Positions 16,575-25,075 of a stretch of 64,000 nt of DNA are shown here, in pieces. Source of the DNA: Terrimesophilobacter sp963702165. Its GTDB lineage: Bacteria; Actinomycetota; Actinomycetes; Actinomycetales; Microbacteriaceae. The stretch spans positions 248,001 to 312,000 of the forward strand of contig OY969722.1 of NCBI GenBank assembly GCA_963702165.1, read 5' to 3'. Below the pieces are notes generated by a model that was not told the DNA's origin, ran no database searches, and saw nothing but the letters and a program-made list of their open reading frames with translations. Made by a program: the position numbers and the translations under genes. Position 1 is the stretch's first letter, and each line of letters begins with the position of its first letter.

Positions 16575-17799
16575 TCATCTGCACTGCTGGGCGATCTGCA
16601 CCTGCTCGGCCGTCGGGTGGCCGTAAACCCACGCGCCGTTGACGTTCGGGTCCGTGTGGCCATGGCCGATTGCCCAGGCCACGGCCCACAGTTCCAGGTC
16701 ATCTCCGAAATTCGGTTCGTAGAGGTCCCAACAGCGCGCGGTCACCGCGTGCCCGACTTCGTGGGCGACGAGGCCCATCGTTCGAGGCCAGTACTGCGCG
16801 ACACTGTGGGACAGCGAAATTGAGGAGTATTGCGGAAAGTTCTCATCAACGGTTGCGGTGCCTCCCGCGGTGCCGTTGAGCCCCACCTCGGCGACAATCA
16901 CTGCCCAGTCGAAGTCCAAGCGCACGTCGCCCGCCAATGACCGCGCGTACGCCTCGATCTCCACGCGCCTGTTGTACAACGGCCCAGCCTTCTCTGCCTC
17001 CTCCGAGAGGTGTGATGCCTCGTACCCATCCGTCGCCGACAGAAGGCTCATGATGGCGTCGGGAATCTGCTCGATCGCCAGGTTCACTCCGGCATCGGTG
17101 ATGGCAGTGCTGAGATCCCAGTGTGCGCCGTTTGTGGCCGACGACACTTCTGCCAGGGAAGCTTCGGCTCTCGCGCGCGCTTCACGGACGACGCCCATCA
17201 GGCCAGAGCGGAGGTCTTCGCGTGAGTCTTTGATCCCCTGGTGGAGCTGGGCGATCAAGGCGCGTTCGCGGTCCACCTCCTGTTGAGCGGCGGTCAGCTG
17301 CTCCTGGTAGTCCAGGATCTGCCAGTACGTCGGTGACTCGCTGTGCTTGGGCAGAATCGGCGGCAGGTACGGCATCATGCCGAGTGCTTCCTTGACCAGC
17401 CCGGACAGGGCGACTTTGCGAGGTCGAAATGGACGATTGTGCCGATTGGTCGACCAGCCCGCCAGCCAGCGTCAGTGTCGAGGCGGATGCCGCGACGGCA
17501 GCGCTTCCCGTCTCGGTCGCGGCCGCTAGGTCCTTGGCCTCATTCGTCGCCCAGCGCGCGCCTTGTTGATAGTCGGCTCGCTGAGCCAGATAGGCATCGT
17601 GGGCGGTCGTGTAGGTGATCCGGGCAAGGACGAGTGCGGCGATGATGCTCGCGAACAGAAGCCCGACGACAAGCCACTGACGACCGGTGACAAGCGGATG
17701 CGCATGCTTGCCCGACGTTGGTGTTTCGGGCGGCGGAGAGTCGGTCGCGACATCCGGCACCGTTGCCGCAACGTCGTGCTCGCTGACTGAAGAGCTCAC
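16575..17799 (-). pseudogene. Membrane-anchored zinc metallopeptidase-like protein, one frameshift
   Basis: Two overlapping reverse-strand reading frames join into one protein of about 407 residues if one base is removed near 17412. The first part (from GTG 17799; GTG 17838 is also possible) is a Pro-rich cytoplasmic tail, one transmembrane segment (RQWLVVGLLFASIIAALVLA) and a helical exterior ending LVDQSAQSSISTSQS. The second part continues in the next frame as ALSGLVKEALGMMPYLPPIL, a coiled coil (QEQLTAAQQEVDRERALIAQ), and a metallopeptidase-type zinc motif LVAHEVGHAVTA followed by downstream Glu/Asp candidates. It could instead be two genes, 17182-17838 and 16575-17378, but the second then lacks an anchor and a good start. 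Family and substrate are unknown. Confidence 0.6.
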
Positions 17800-17862
17800 C
17801 CGGCAAGTATGTCGAAGAAAACCCAGCCAATGTCCCACCGACGCGAGTGCGCGTGCCAGCGA

Positions 17863-18108
17863 TCACGGAAGGCGGCGGATGCTGAGCGCCAATCGCGGGC
17901 ACAGATTGACCGCGTCCTCGGCCGCCTCAAGCTCACCACGCGCAAGGGGAATGTTCGTCCGCTCCTCGGGCGGCGCATCGACGGCCAGCGGATACCCCCA
18001 CTGATCGCGGGTGAGCCGGCCGGCGAGCAGTTCTGCGCAGAATCCCCGCCCGTCGCAGCGAGTCCAATCGATGTGCAGGATGGTGCGTTCCACAGGCTTG
18101 TTGGTCAT
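17863..18108 (-). CDS. Ferredoxin, [3Fe-4S]-like
   Basis: An 81-residue ferredoxin with the spacing CDGRGFC near residue 18 and a distant LCPR, i.e. three cysteines as in [3Fe-4S] ferredoxins of actinobacteria. It is the last gene of the ApbE/ferric-reductase/NuoF operon and overlaps the NuoF-like gene by ATGA; GGAG lies 6 nt before ATG 18108. It most likely exchanges electrons with the NuoF-like flavoprotein. Confidence 0.82.
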   Translation of the reverse strand: MTNKPVERTILHIDWTRCDGRGFCAELLAGRLTRDQWGYPLAVDAPPEERTNIPLARGELEAAEDAVNLCPRLALSIRRLP

Positions 18109-19331
18109 CGGGTGCTCCACTCGACCAGCGACGTGGTTTCGCAGCGGGCATGCAGGTGCAGTTCGACGTCATCGGCGAACACAGCGAGGGTGCTGAGCAC
18201 GAAGCGTGCCGTGCCATCCGGGTGGTGGCAGGCGCCTCGGCCTTCAACGAGTGTGCTCAGCCTGCGCAAATCCGTTCGCAGGGCACGGTCGGTCTCGCCG
18301 CGCGCGAGGCGTCTCATCGCTTCGCTCATCGCGGGCAGACCAAACATGCACGCGCCACATTGACGTGCCGACTGCTCGGCCAGGTACTCCACGACGGCGC
18401 TGGCAACGGTCAGACCGCATCGGTTCTCGCCGAGCACGACGACGACTCCGGCTCCGGGCTGTCCGCCGAACGGAGCGAGGCCAGCGGTCGACATCGCTGT
18501 GTCCAACCGATCACCAGGTACCCACACCCCGTGGTAGCCACCAACCAGCACCGCTCGCACACGCTCGGTGTCGGCCGCCGCCGCGATGAGCAAAGAGCGC
18601 AGGCTCGTGTCGCCGCTGATCTCGAATACCCCGGGTTGCGCAACATCACCACTGACCGTGATGAGGCGTGTGCCTGGGTCTTCCTGGCTGCCGACACTGC
18701 GGAACCAATCCGCCCCGAACCGGGCAATGAGTGCCAGATGCGCGAGCGTTTCAACGTTGTACAGCAGCGTCGGCCTGCCATCCACCCCGGATTCGCTCAA
18801 CCTCTGCGTCCGATCACGGGGGAGACCGCGGCCAGTCTCGATCGCGTTCACGACCGCACTGGCCTCACCGGAGATGAATGTGTCCTCGGCCGGGATCACA
18901 CGGATTTTGCGGGCGTCGGAGCGTTGCCGCAGGGCCCGCTCTACGTGGATCGCGTTCCCCGGCGTCGCATAGAGATACAGGTCGCTGGCACCCAGCGCCG
19001 CTCCGGCGGTCAGCAGCCCGTCGATGACGAGGTGTGGCGCCCGTTGCAGCAGCGTCGCGTCCTTGACGCTCGCCGGCTCGCCTTCCGCACCATTCGCCAC
19101 CACGACTGGCTGCCGCTGGCTGCCTGAGTTTGCGGTGGCAGCAAGCTTGCGCCACGCCGGAAACGCGGCGCCCCCACGACCAGCGAGGCCGGAGCGTTCC
19201 AACTCACCCACGAAGCCGGCACCGGGCAGCGGCAGCGGGCCGTATGCCTGCAGGTGAGACTCGATGGCCGGACCGCCGATCAGCAGTCGACGACCGTCCC
19301 GCGGTGGCACGACGGGTGATGACTCGCTCAT
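18105..19331 (-). CDS. NuoF-like NADH-binding iron-sulfur flavoprotein
   Basis: A 408-residue protein similar to the 51-kDa NADH dehydrogenase subunit. A glycine-rich NADH/FMN region (GRGGAAFPAWRKL, VVANGAEGEPASVKDATLL) occupies the first 110 residues, then EDTFISGEASAVVNAIE, an SLBB-like domain (LITVSGDVAQPGVFEI), and a C-terminal iron-sulfur region with ENRCG, ARQCGACMFG and RGACHHPDG cysteines. It would pass electrons from NAD(P)H to the ferredoxin encoded next. ATG 19331 begins inside the stop of the preceding gene. Companion membrane and ApbE genes suggest a branch that moves electrons to or across the membrane. Confidence 0.85.
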   Translation of the reverse strand: MSESSPVVPPRDGRRLLIGGPAIESHLQAYGPLPLPGAGFVGELERSGLAGRGGAAFPAWRKLAATANSGSQRQPVVVANGAEGEPASVKDATLLQRAPHLVIDGLLTAGAALGASDLYLYATPGNAIHVERALRQRSDARKIRVIPAEDTFISGEASAVVNAIETGRGLPRDRTQRLSESGVDGRPTLLYNVETLAHLALIARFGADWFRSVGSQEDPGTRLITVSGDVAQPGVFEISGDTSLRSLLIAAAADTERVRAVLVGGYHGVWVPGDRLDTAMSTAGLAPFGGQPGAGVVVVLGENRCGLTVASAVVEYLAEQSARQCGACMFGLPAMSEAMRRLARGETDRALRTDLRRLSTLVEGRGACHHPDGTARFVLSTLAVFADDVELHLHARCETTSLVEWSTR

Positions 19332-19930
19332 GATCCACCTCGCGAACGCATGCCGGGGGGAGCGGCACTCGTCAGTTGGCTGCCGGGGGTACGCGCTACC
19401 GACGGTTCGAGGAACCTGGTAGACACCCGCCACCCGAGTGCGACCACCACCAGCAGGACCGACCCTGCGGCGAGCCAGAGGAACCAGCCACTTCCCGCGT
19501 CGGTGCCATTGCCGATCGCGTGCAGCAGGGCGACCGGCCACATCGCGTAGGTGAACCAGTGCACAGCACGGAACACCCGCAGGCCGAGGCGATGACGCAA
19601 GAGGCTCGTGATCACGATTGCGATGATCAGATCGAGCGCCACCGTGCCGAGTCCCTGCCAGAACGGCTTGAACGCACCAAGGAACGGCACGAACACATCG
19701 ATCAGGTTGAGCTTCGCGAACGAATCGAACAGGAGAGTTACGACGTGGAGTGCGAGAAATACCGTCGCCACCAGGGCGAGGTTGCGATGCGCGAGCAGCA
19801 CAGCGAATCGCGGCAACCCGGGCAACGGGCGGCCGGAGCGAGTGACGATGCCCAGCAGCACCACAACGGTCAAGAGCAGGAGAGCGACGACGCCGGTAGC
19901 CCGGCCTACGACCCAGAGGACTTCATCCAT
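19328..19930 (-). CDS. Ferric-reductase-like transmembrane protein
   Basis: A 200-residue integral membrane protein with about six helices. Conserved histidines in LLAHRNLALV, ALHVVTLL, RAVHWFTYAMWPVALLHAIG are placed to ligate haem, as in the YedZ/MsrQ and FRE families. Starts at ATG 19930 (MDEVLWVVGRATG) and overlaps both neighbours (8 nt with apbE, 4 nt with the NuoF-like gene). It is the likely membrane conduit of this electron-transfer operon. Confidence 0.85.
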   Translation of the reverse strand: MDEVLWVVGRATGVVALLLLTVVVLLGIVTRSGRPLPGLPRFAVLLAHRNLALVATVFLALHVVTLLFDSFAKLNLIDVFVPFLGAFKPFWQGLGTVALDLIIAIVITSLLRHRLGLRVFRAVHWFTYAMWPVALLHAIGNGTDAGSGWFLWLAAGSVLLVVVALGWRVSTRFLEPSVARTPGSQLTSAAPPGMRSRGGS

Positions 19931-20879
19931 CGACGTGATCCCCACTGTCTTGGATGGAGTCAGCGGGCCATCCGCCGACAGTGACCGTGCGACCATTCGC
20001 GTCCACGAGGAAGGCCGCCGCCGACGCATCCCGCAGCATGTCAATGGCGTCGTGACCTCGTACCACCGCGGCAGTGCTCAGCGCATTCGCCTGCAGACAA
20101 CTGGTTCCGGCGACGGTGACCGACCGCCACACTGGAGCAGCGGGACGCAGACTGCGCGGGTCCAGGATGTGATGCAGCGCACGCCCCTCGGTCGTCGTCC
20201 ACGCCCGCTTCTGCGTGCTCGAGGTGGCGAGGGCGAACCCCGGGCGGAGGGTGACCTGAGCAGCCGGATCGGAATCGGTGTCCTGGGCGAGCACTTGCCA
20301 GCCGAAGTCCGGGCCGGGCCCAGCCGTGGCGATGTCACCGCCGAGGGACACCAGCACGCCGCAGTGGAGTTCATCGGCCACGCGCCGGGCGCTGCGGTCC
20401 GCGGCCATCGCCTTGCCGCTGGCGCCGAGATCGAGCTGCAGGTCGCTGGGGACCGTGAGTCGTCGACCGGCAAGCTGGACTCGCGTCCATCCGGCAACGT
20501 GCAAGGGCTCCACCACGAGCGAAGCGCCTGAGGCTACCGGCGTAGAGCGAACTTCGGCGATGTCCCTGTCGTAGCCGAGGAGGCGCAGCGGGTTCCCCAG
20601 AGTCGGATCGACATCTCCGCCGGTGAGGGCGGCGACGTCAAGCGCGCCGCGGACGAGTTCCGCCAGCAGCCTGCTGACAACGGCTCCGCCGGGCAACCTC
20701 CCTCTGAGCAGAGCCAGCTCGGAGTCGTCACGGAACCGACTGATTGCCTGCTCGATCGCGGCAAGTTCTTCCCGCACCATGGCCTCCGCGGCGAGAAGGC
20801 GGGACTGATCGGTGACAACGATCCGCGCTGTCGTCGACCAGACACTCCAGTCGACGGTCGCAGTTGCGGCAGCCATCAT
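19923..20879 (-). CDS. apbE: FAD:protein FMN transferase (ApbE)
   Basis: A 318-residue ApbE-family enzyme that covalently attaches FMN from FAD to a Thr/Ser of a partner flavoprotein, with Mg2+. Seen: EQAISRFRDDSELALL near residue 41, LTGGDVDPTLGNPLRLLGYD, DLGASGKAMAADR (flavin-binding, about 152-164), VSLGGDIATAG, and the C-terminal HHILDPRS and SCLQANALSTAA metal site. It lacks an obvious lipobox signal, unlike many ApbE proteins. It overlaps the preceding small gene by ATGATG. The expected FMN-binding-domain substrate is missing from the operon. Confidence 0.9.
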   Translation of the reverse strand: MMAAATATVDWSVWSTTARIVVTDQSRLLAAEAMVREELAAIEQAISRFRDDSELALLRGRLPGGAVVSRLLAELVRGALDVAALTGGDVDPTLGNPLRLLGYDRDIAEVRSTPVASGASLVVEPLHVAGWTRVQLAGRRLTVPSDLQLDLGASGKAMAADRSARRVADELHCGVLVSLGGDIATAGPGPDFGWQVLAQDTDSDPAAQVTLRPGFALATSSTQKRAWTTTEGRALHHILDPRSLRPAAPVWRSVTVAGTSCLQANALSTAAVVRGHDAIDMLRDASAAAFLVDANGRTVTVGGWPADSIQDSGDHVDG

Positions 20880-21145
20880 GATCCTTGCGTTCTCGCATGC
20901 GGCACAGCTGGCTGTGGTTGAGCCGGCGTCACCGGCGCAGGCACCGAATCGTCTTCCCCGTAGCTGCCGCCGGGCAGCTCATTGGACTCGGTGTCGCCCG
21001 TGTTGTTCGAGGATCCGGAAGTGCCCGCCTGGCTGACGCTCGGCCAGAGCGCCGCAGCCGTGGCCGTCGTAATGACTACCGCACCCACGGCCGCGACCGC
21101 AGTGATCGTGGCCGCGCCCTTCTTGCCTGTACTGCGGATGTTCAT
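20876..21145 (-). CDS. Small membrane-anchored protein in the position of an FMN-binding protein
   Basis: An 89-residue protein: basic start (MNIRSTGKKGAA), one hydrophobic helix (about 12-33), then a Ser/Gly/Thr- and Pro-rich tail. In related actinobacterial operons this slot holds a longer protein with the same kind of N-terminus followed by an FMN-binding domain, the target of ApbE. Here the gene stops after the linker and apbE begins immediately, with no leftover domain in other frames. It may be an in-frame deletion product, or an independent small protein. It is 71 nt downstream of the histidine kinase gene. Confidence 0.65.
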   Translation of the reverse strand: MNIRSTGKKGAATITAVAAVGAVVITTATAAALWPSVSQAGTSGSSNNTGDTESNELPGGSYGEDDSVPAPVTPAQPQPAVPHARTQGS

Positions 21146-21215
21146 CCGGCTCGCCTCCCATCAGGATTACCTGATTCAAGGCTCCGGCCGTTTTCTTCCA
21201 GGTTTCTTAGACGGC

Positions 21216-22415
21216 CTACCCCCGGACCCGGGGAAGATCGACGGTGATCTCCGCACCGCCCTCCCCGGATCGGCCAGCGCGAACCCGGCCGCCATGTTGC
21301 ATCGCGATCTCCGCCACCAAGGCGAGCCCGAGCCCGTAGTGTCGTGGTTCGTCCACCGCTGTGTCGACCGTCCGCTCCGAGGCGAACCGCTCGAAAACCC
21401 TCTCCTCCGCTCCAGCCGCGAAGCCGGGGCCGTCATCCCGAACGGTGATGGAGGCGTCACCGCCGGCGGTCTGAACGACCACGGTCACCTCGGTGCGCGC
21501 ATAGTCCAGCGCATTTGTGATCAGCGCGGTGAACAACCGCTGGATCGACACGCGGCTGCCACGAATGACAACACCGGATTCGCCCGTCCGGGTCAGAGTG
21601 ATTCCGCGTTGATCCGTTGCGGTGCGCAGCGTCTCAATCGCCTGGTCGGCCACCGCCGACAGGTCGATGACTTCCGTGGATGCCGTGCGTCGCGGATCGG
21701 ATGCGATCAGTAGGTCGTCGAGGATGTCGCCGAGGGCCTTCGCATCCTCCACCATCTCGTCAACGCGTGCTCGGTCGGAGTCGCCGGCAGCCGAATCCGG
21801 GGCACTCAATGATCTGCGCAACAGTTGAGCGCGAGTGCTGAGCAGGGTGAGCGGCGTCCGCAGCTCGTGGCTGGCGTCAGCGATGAATCGACGCTGAAGA
21901 ATCAAGGCGTCCGCCAGTGGGGTGATGGCACGTCGGGCGAGCCACGCGGCCAGCGCAGCGGCGAGCACAAGCGCCAACCCGCCTGCGAACAGCAGACCTA
22001 CCAGCAGCCGGTCGAGTTCCTCCTGGTCCTCATGCCGATTGAGAGCGATCTGCACGATCGCGCCGCGCTCCCGGGTAGTCAGCACCAGCAGGCTGTCCTC
22101 GCCCGAGTTGACCTCGCTGATCTGGTCGGCGCCCGTGTCCTCCAGTCGGGCTGCCGCGTCTTCGTCTGGCAGCCCGGCTGGAGCGTTTTCGGGCAGCATC
22201 CAGCGTCCGTCGGCGAACACGGAGAAGTACACGCCGCTGGGAGTGTCGCGCGGTGAGCCCTCCGCGGCCTCATACAACGCGCCCACCGCCGCCGCACGCT
22301 GGGTCTGGCTGACCACGACGAAGACAAGTGCACCCAGCACCAGCGCGAAGCCGAGGAGGATCACGCCCATCTGGAGGGACAGCCGCACCGCGGCGCGCCG
22401 CAGGTCGCGGTTCAT
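21216..22415 (-). CDS. Sensor histidine kinase
   Basis: A 399-residue membrane kinase. Two transmembrane segments (about 14-36 and 137-160) flank an extracytoplasmic sensor of about 100 residues. A short linker leads to HisKA (FIADASHELRTPLTLLSTRA, phospho-His about 185) and a HATPase domain with TNALDYA (N box), VRDDGPGF (G1) and HYGLGLALVAEIA (G2). The F and loop regions are normal, so it should be active. It overlaps the response regulator gene by ATGA and lies directly upstream of the electron-transfer operon, which it probably controls. Confidence 0.93.
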   Translation of the reverse strand: MNRDLRRAAVRLSLQMGVILLGFALVLGALVFVVVSQTQRAAAVGALYEAAEGSPRDTPSGVYFSVFADGRWMLPENAPAGLPDEDAAARLEDTGADQISEVNSGEDSLLVLTTRERGAIVQIALNRHEDQEELDRLLVGLLFAGGLALVLAAALAAWLARRAITPLADALILQRRFIADASHELRTPLTLLSTRAQLLRRSLSAPDSAAGDSDRARVDEMVEDAKALGDILDDLLIASDPRRTASTEVIDLSAVADQAIETLRTATDQRGITLTRTGESGVVIRGSRVSIQRLFTALITNALDYARTEVTVVVQTAGGDASITVRDDGPGFAAGAEERVFERFASERTVDTAVDEPRHYGLGLALVAEIAMQHGGRVRAGRSGEGGAEITVDLPRVRG

Positions 22416-23080
22416 CGGATCCGCCCCAGCCGATAGCCGATGCCGCGGACGGTGTCGATGCTCGCGCGCCCGACTTTCTTGCGCAGATAGTGCACGTAAG
22501 TGTCCACCACCCCGTCATCGTCGGCCTGAGTGAAGACCGTCGCGAGCAGGTCCGCTCGCGTGAAGACCTGCCTTGGCCCCCGCGCAAGATGCTCAAGCAG
22601 CGCCGCCTCACGGTCCGACAGCACCATTGAGTCGCCGTTCGCGAGCGTGACAGTGCGCGATTCGGTGTCCAGTGAACCGCCCGGTATTACCAGCACGGCG
22701 GCAGTGGCCACGTGGCGCCGCCGCAGAGCGCGAAGGCGGGCAAGCAACTCGTCGACATCAAACGGCTTGCCGACATAGTCTTCGGCGCCGGCGTCGAGTC
22801 CCTCGACTCGATCGGCGGGGTTGGCCAGGGCGGACAGGATGAGAGCCGGTGTCAGCACCCCCTGGTTGCGGAGGCGAGTCAACAGGTCGAGGCCCTCGAC
22901 CACCGGCAGCCCACGATCCAGCACGAACACGTCGAAGGATTCGGTGAGCCCCCGGTGCAGGCCCTTTTGGCCGTCGCGCACAGCGACCACCTCATAACCC
23001 TCATCCGTGAGCAGCTCATCGAGCATCGACGACAACTGCGGGTCATCTTCGACCAGCAGCACCCGCGGCACCTCGGTCAT
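22412..23080 (-). CDS. OmpR-family response regulator
   Basis: A 222-residue two-domain regulator. Receiver residues: acidic pair in VEDDPQLSSM, phospho-Asp in VFVLDRGLP (about 53), Ser/Thr in LILSALA, and Lys in VGKPFDVDEL. The C-terminal half is an OmpR-type winged helix ending in GIGYRLGRI. It is the first gene of a run of seven co-oriented genes ending in the ferredoxin, so it may be autoregulated with them. Confidence 0.93.
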   Translation of the reverse strand: MTEVPRVLLVEDDPQLSSMLDELLTDEGYEVVAVRDGQKGLHRGLTESFDVFVLDRGLPVVEGLDLLTRLRNQGVLTPALILSALANPADRVEGLDAGAEDYVGKPFDVDELLARLRALRRRHVATAAVLVIPGGSLDTESRTVTLANGDSMVLSDREAALLEHLARGPRQVFTRADLLATVFTQADDDGVVDTYVHYLRKKVGRASIDTVRGIGYRLGRIR

Positions 23081-23157
23081 AGTCGCAGTATAAGAACGTC
23101 ATGCGAGCGTCTGCCCGGGCGTGCAGCCGTGAAAGCCTCAGGGATGGCCGGATGCAA

Positions 23158-23871
23158 CTATGCGCTTGTACGGTCGCGCTGCACTGTTCTGAGGGACGCG
23201 TGCACAGGATAGAAATACTGCACCAGCAAGTATCCGATTCCGCCACCGAGAAGCTGTGCGGCGATGAAGCCGAGGGTCGATGACGGCGCGATGCCGGCGA
23301 AGCTGTCGCTGAACATCCGCCCGACGGTGATCGCAGGATTGGCGAAGCTCGTCGAGCTGGTGAAGAAGTAGGCGGCGCCGATGTAGGCGCCGACGGCGGC
23401 CGGGATGACGGATGCGCGTCCGGTTCGCGCCAACGCGAAGATCACGAGAACCAGTCCAGCGGTCGCCACGGCCTCGGCGAGGAAGGTTGCGCTGGTCAAG
23501 CGTTCCTTCGCGCTCCACGAGACCACGGTGGAACCGAACATGAGGTTGGCGAGCATCGCCCCCGTGATGCATCCGATGATCTGAGCGGGAAGGTAAGCGG
23601 CGGTGTCCCGCCACGAGCGCGACCCGAGCGCGGAATCAACCAGCGACACCACCGGGTTGAAATGCGCACCACTGACATGGATGAACAGGAGGATGAGCAC
23701 CGGCAGCGCGAGGGCGGTCGCGAGCGCGTTCTCCAACAGCTGCAGGCCGACATCGGTGGGCGAGAGACGTTCGGCGGCAATGCCGGAGCCGACCACGACG
23801 GCGGCCAGAAGCGCACTCCCGAGAAACTCAGCCGCGACCCGACGAAGGGCAGCGGAGTTCAGCAGCCTCAT
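23158..23871 (-). CDS. Aquaporin/MIP-family channel of the arsenic island
   Basis: A 237-residue channel with six membrane helices and the two half-helix motifs: SGAHFNPVVSLVD (NPV rather than NPA) in the first repeat and FANPAITVGRMFSD in the second. MIP channels next to arsenate reductases act as arsenite (As(OH)3) exit channels, replacing ArsB, as described for AqpS. ATG 23871 (MRLLNSAALRRVAAEFLGS) is chosen over the longer frame, whose extra residues run through an operator-like repeat. Divergent from the oxidoreductase remnant and arsC. Confidence 0.85.
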   Translation of the reverse strand: MRLLNSAALRRVAAEFLGSALLAAVVVGSGIAAERLSPTDVGLQLLENALATALALPVLILLFIHVSGAHFNPVVSLVDSALGSRSWRDTAAYLPAQIIGCITGAMLANLMFGSTVVSWSAKERLTSATFLAEAVATAGLVLVIFALARTGRASVIPAAVGAYIGAAYFFTSSTSFANPAITVGRMFSDSFAGIAPSSTLGFIAAQLLGGGIGYLLVQYFYPVHASLRTVQRDRTSA

Positions 23872-23930
23872 GCGACGCTGACGAGCAGGGGGTATGAGGT
23901 CATGAATCACATAGTGGCATATATTGACAA

Positions 23931-23992
23931 CCTTCGATGGATAGGTGAATACTTTCGATTGATCGAAGTCCATCGATATTCACTCTCGAAGG
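23931..23992. promoter_or_regulatory. Nested inverted repeats, probable ArsR-type operator
   Basis: Three roughly concentric inverted repeats lie between the divergent aquaporin and oxidoreductase genes: CCTTCGA/TCGAAGG (23931-23937, 23986-23992), GTGAATA/TATTCAC (23945-23951, 23977-23983) and TTCGAT-TG-ATCGAA (23954-23967). The AT-rich, ATCGA-containing character matches ArsR-family operators. No arsR gene is in the window. Confidence 0.5.
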
Positions 23993-23999
23993 TACAGCC

Positions 24000-24353
24000 A
24001 TGCCACTTGCCGACCTGGCCATGCCCACCCTGCGCGACTCCCGCCTCGACCCTCTGCCCGTCGCCATCATCGGGGCAGGTCCCATCGGCCTCGCCGCCGC
24101 AGCGCAACTGCACGAGCGCGGCATCGAGTTCGCCGTCTACGAAGCCGGCAACACCGTCGCCAACAGCATGCGGTCATGGGGTCACATCAGTCTGTTCTCC
24201 CCTTGGGAGTTTCTGGTCGACCCGGCCGCTCGTCGCCTCCTCGAGCCCACCGGCTGGAGGCTGGCGGGCGACCTCGCATCCGCCCGGGCAGTTGAACTCA
24301 GCCTCCCGGCCACTGGTGTCTGCTCGACTGGCAACGACGCCGGATGCTGCTGA
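24000..24353 (+). pseudogene. N-terminal remnant of a FAD-dependent oxidoreductase (ArsO-like)
   Basis: An open frame of 117 codons that begins as a FAD/NAD(P) oxidoreductase: dinucleotide fold VAIIGAGPIGLAAAAQL at about residues 21-37, then AVYEAGNTVANSMRSWGHIS and LFSPWEFLVDPAARRLLEPT, which matches the start of flavin monooxygenase-like proteins found in arsenic clusters. After about residue 85 the similarity ends and the frame closes; a full protein would be about 350-450 residues. No further domain sequence follows before arsC, so this is a deletion remnant rather than a frameshift. Confidence 0.65.
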
Positions 24354-24424
24354 CTGCAGCGACATGAACATCACATGAACGCGTACCGACCCGGTTGCCA
24401 CACTGCGTCGTGCGCTTAGATACT

Positions 24425-24454
24425 GGATACATCGACGTAGGTCGATGGGTATCC
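24425..24454. promoter_or_regulatory. ArsR-type operator upstream of arsC
   Basis: A dyad: GGATAC-ATCGAC, a 4-nt GTAG spacer, then GTCGAT-GG-GTATCC. It ends 19 nt before arsC's ATG, between the likely promoter and the gene, the classical position for an ArsR/SmtB repressor site. Confidence 0.6.
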
Positions 24455-24473
24455 CCGCGAAGAAAGCAGAGAC

Positions 24474-24884
24474 ATGACTGACAAGCCCACCGTCCTCTTC
24501 GTCTGCGTCCATAACGCCGGACGCTCCCAGATGGCGGCCGGCTACCTCGCCGCTCTCGCCGGAGACCGCGTGAATGTCCTCTCCGCGGGCTCGGAGCCCA
24601 AGGATCAGATCAACCCGGTGGCAATCGACGCCATGGCCGAAGAAGGCATCGACATCGCGAACAACGTGCCGAAGGTCCTGACCGTGGATGCCGTCAAGGA
24701 GTCCGACGTCGTCATCACCATGGGCTGTGGAGATGCCTGCCCGATCTTCCCCGGCAAGCGCTACGAGGACTGGGAACTCGACGACCCGGCCGGCCAGGAC
24801 ATCGACGCGGTTCGACCCATTCGCGACGACATCAAGCGGCGCATCGAAGGCCTGCTGAAGGACATCCTCCCGGCCACGGTCTAG
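24474..24884 (+). CDS. arsC: Arsenate reductase, LMW-PTP fold (mycothiol-type)
   Basis: A 136-residue arsenate reductase that converts As(V) to As(III). The catalytic loop CVHNAGRSQMAAGYL (first Cys at about residue 11) starts the protein. A second cysteine pair lies in MGCGDACPIFPGKRYEDW (about 83-100) and the LMW-PTP aspartate in LDDPAGQ. The CGDACPIFPG segment and DW-LDDPAGQ are characteristic of the actinobacterial ArsC1/ArsC2 type that uses mycothiol and mycoredoxin. The arsenite product would leave through the aquaporin encoded divergently. Confidence 0.92.
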   Translation: MTDKPTVLFVCVHNAGRSQMAAGYLAALAGDRVNVLSAGSEPKDQINPVAIDAMAEEGIDIANNVPKVLTVDAVKESDVVITMGCGDACPIFPGKRYEDWELDDPAGQDIDAVRPIRDDIKRRIEGLLKDILPATV

Positions 24885-24964
24885 CGAAGTTGTCGCGTTC
24901 CTGCAGGGTTCGGACACATTGCCAATCCCGGACAACTGAAGCGTCCCCGCGCTGAGAATCCGGT

Positions 24965-24988
24965 CGGTGGATGTTGCGACACCCACCG
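24965..24988 (+). terminator. Weak hairpin after arsC
   Basis: CGGTGG (24965-24970) pairs with CCACCG (24983-24988) over a 12-nt loop, 81 nt past the arsC stop, without a T run. It may be a weak terminator. The rest of the 231-nt gap before the MFS gene holds only the stem described next. Confidence 0.3.
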
Positions 24989-25075
24989 GATTGTGTGCAT
25001 GCTGGCCGGCAGCACTCCGTTGCTGCGGCGGTGGGGCTCGCCGCACCCAACCTCGGTCCACGCCGACAACAGTCC

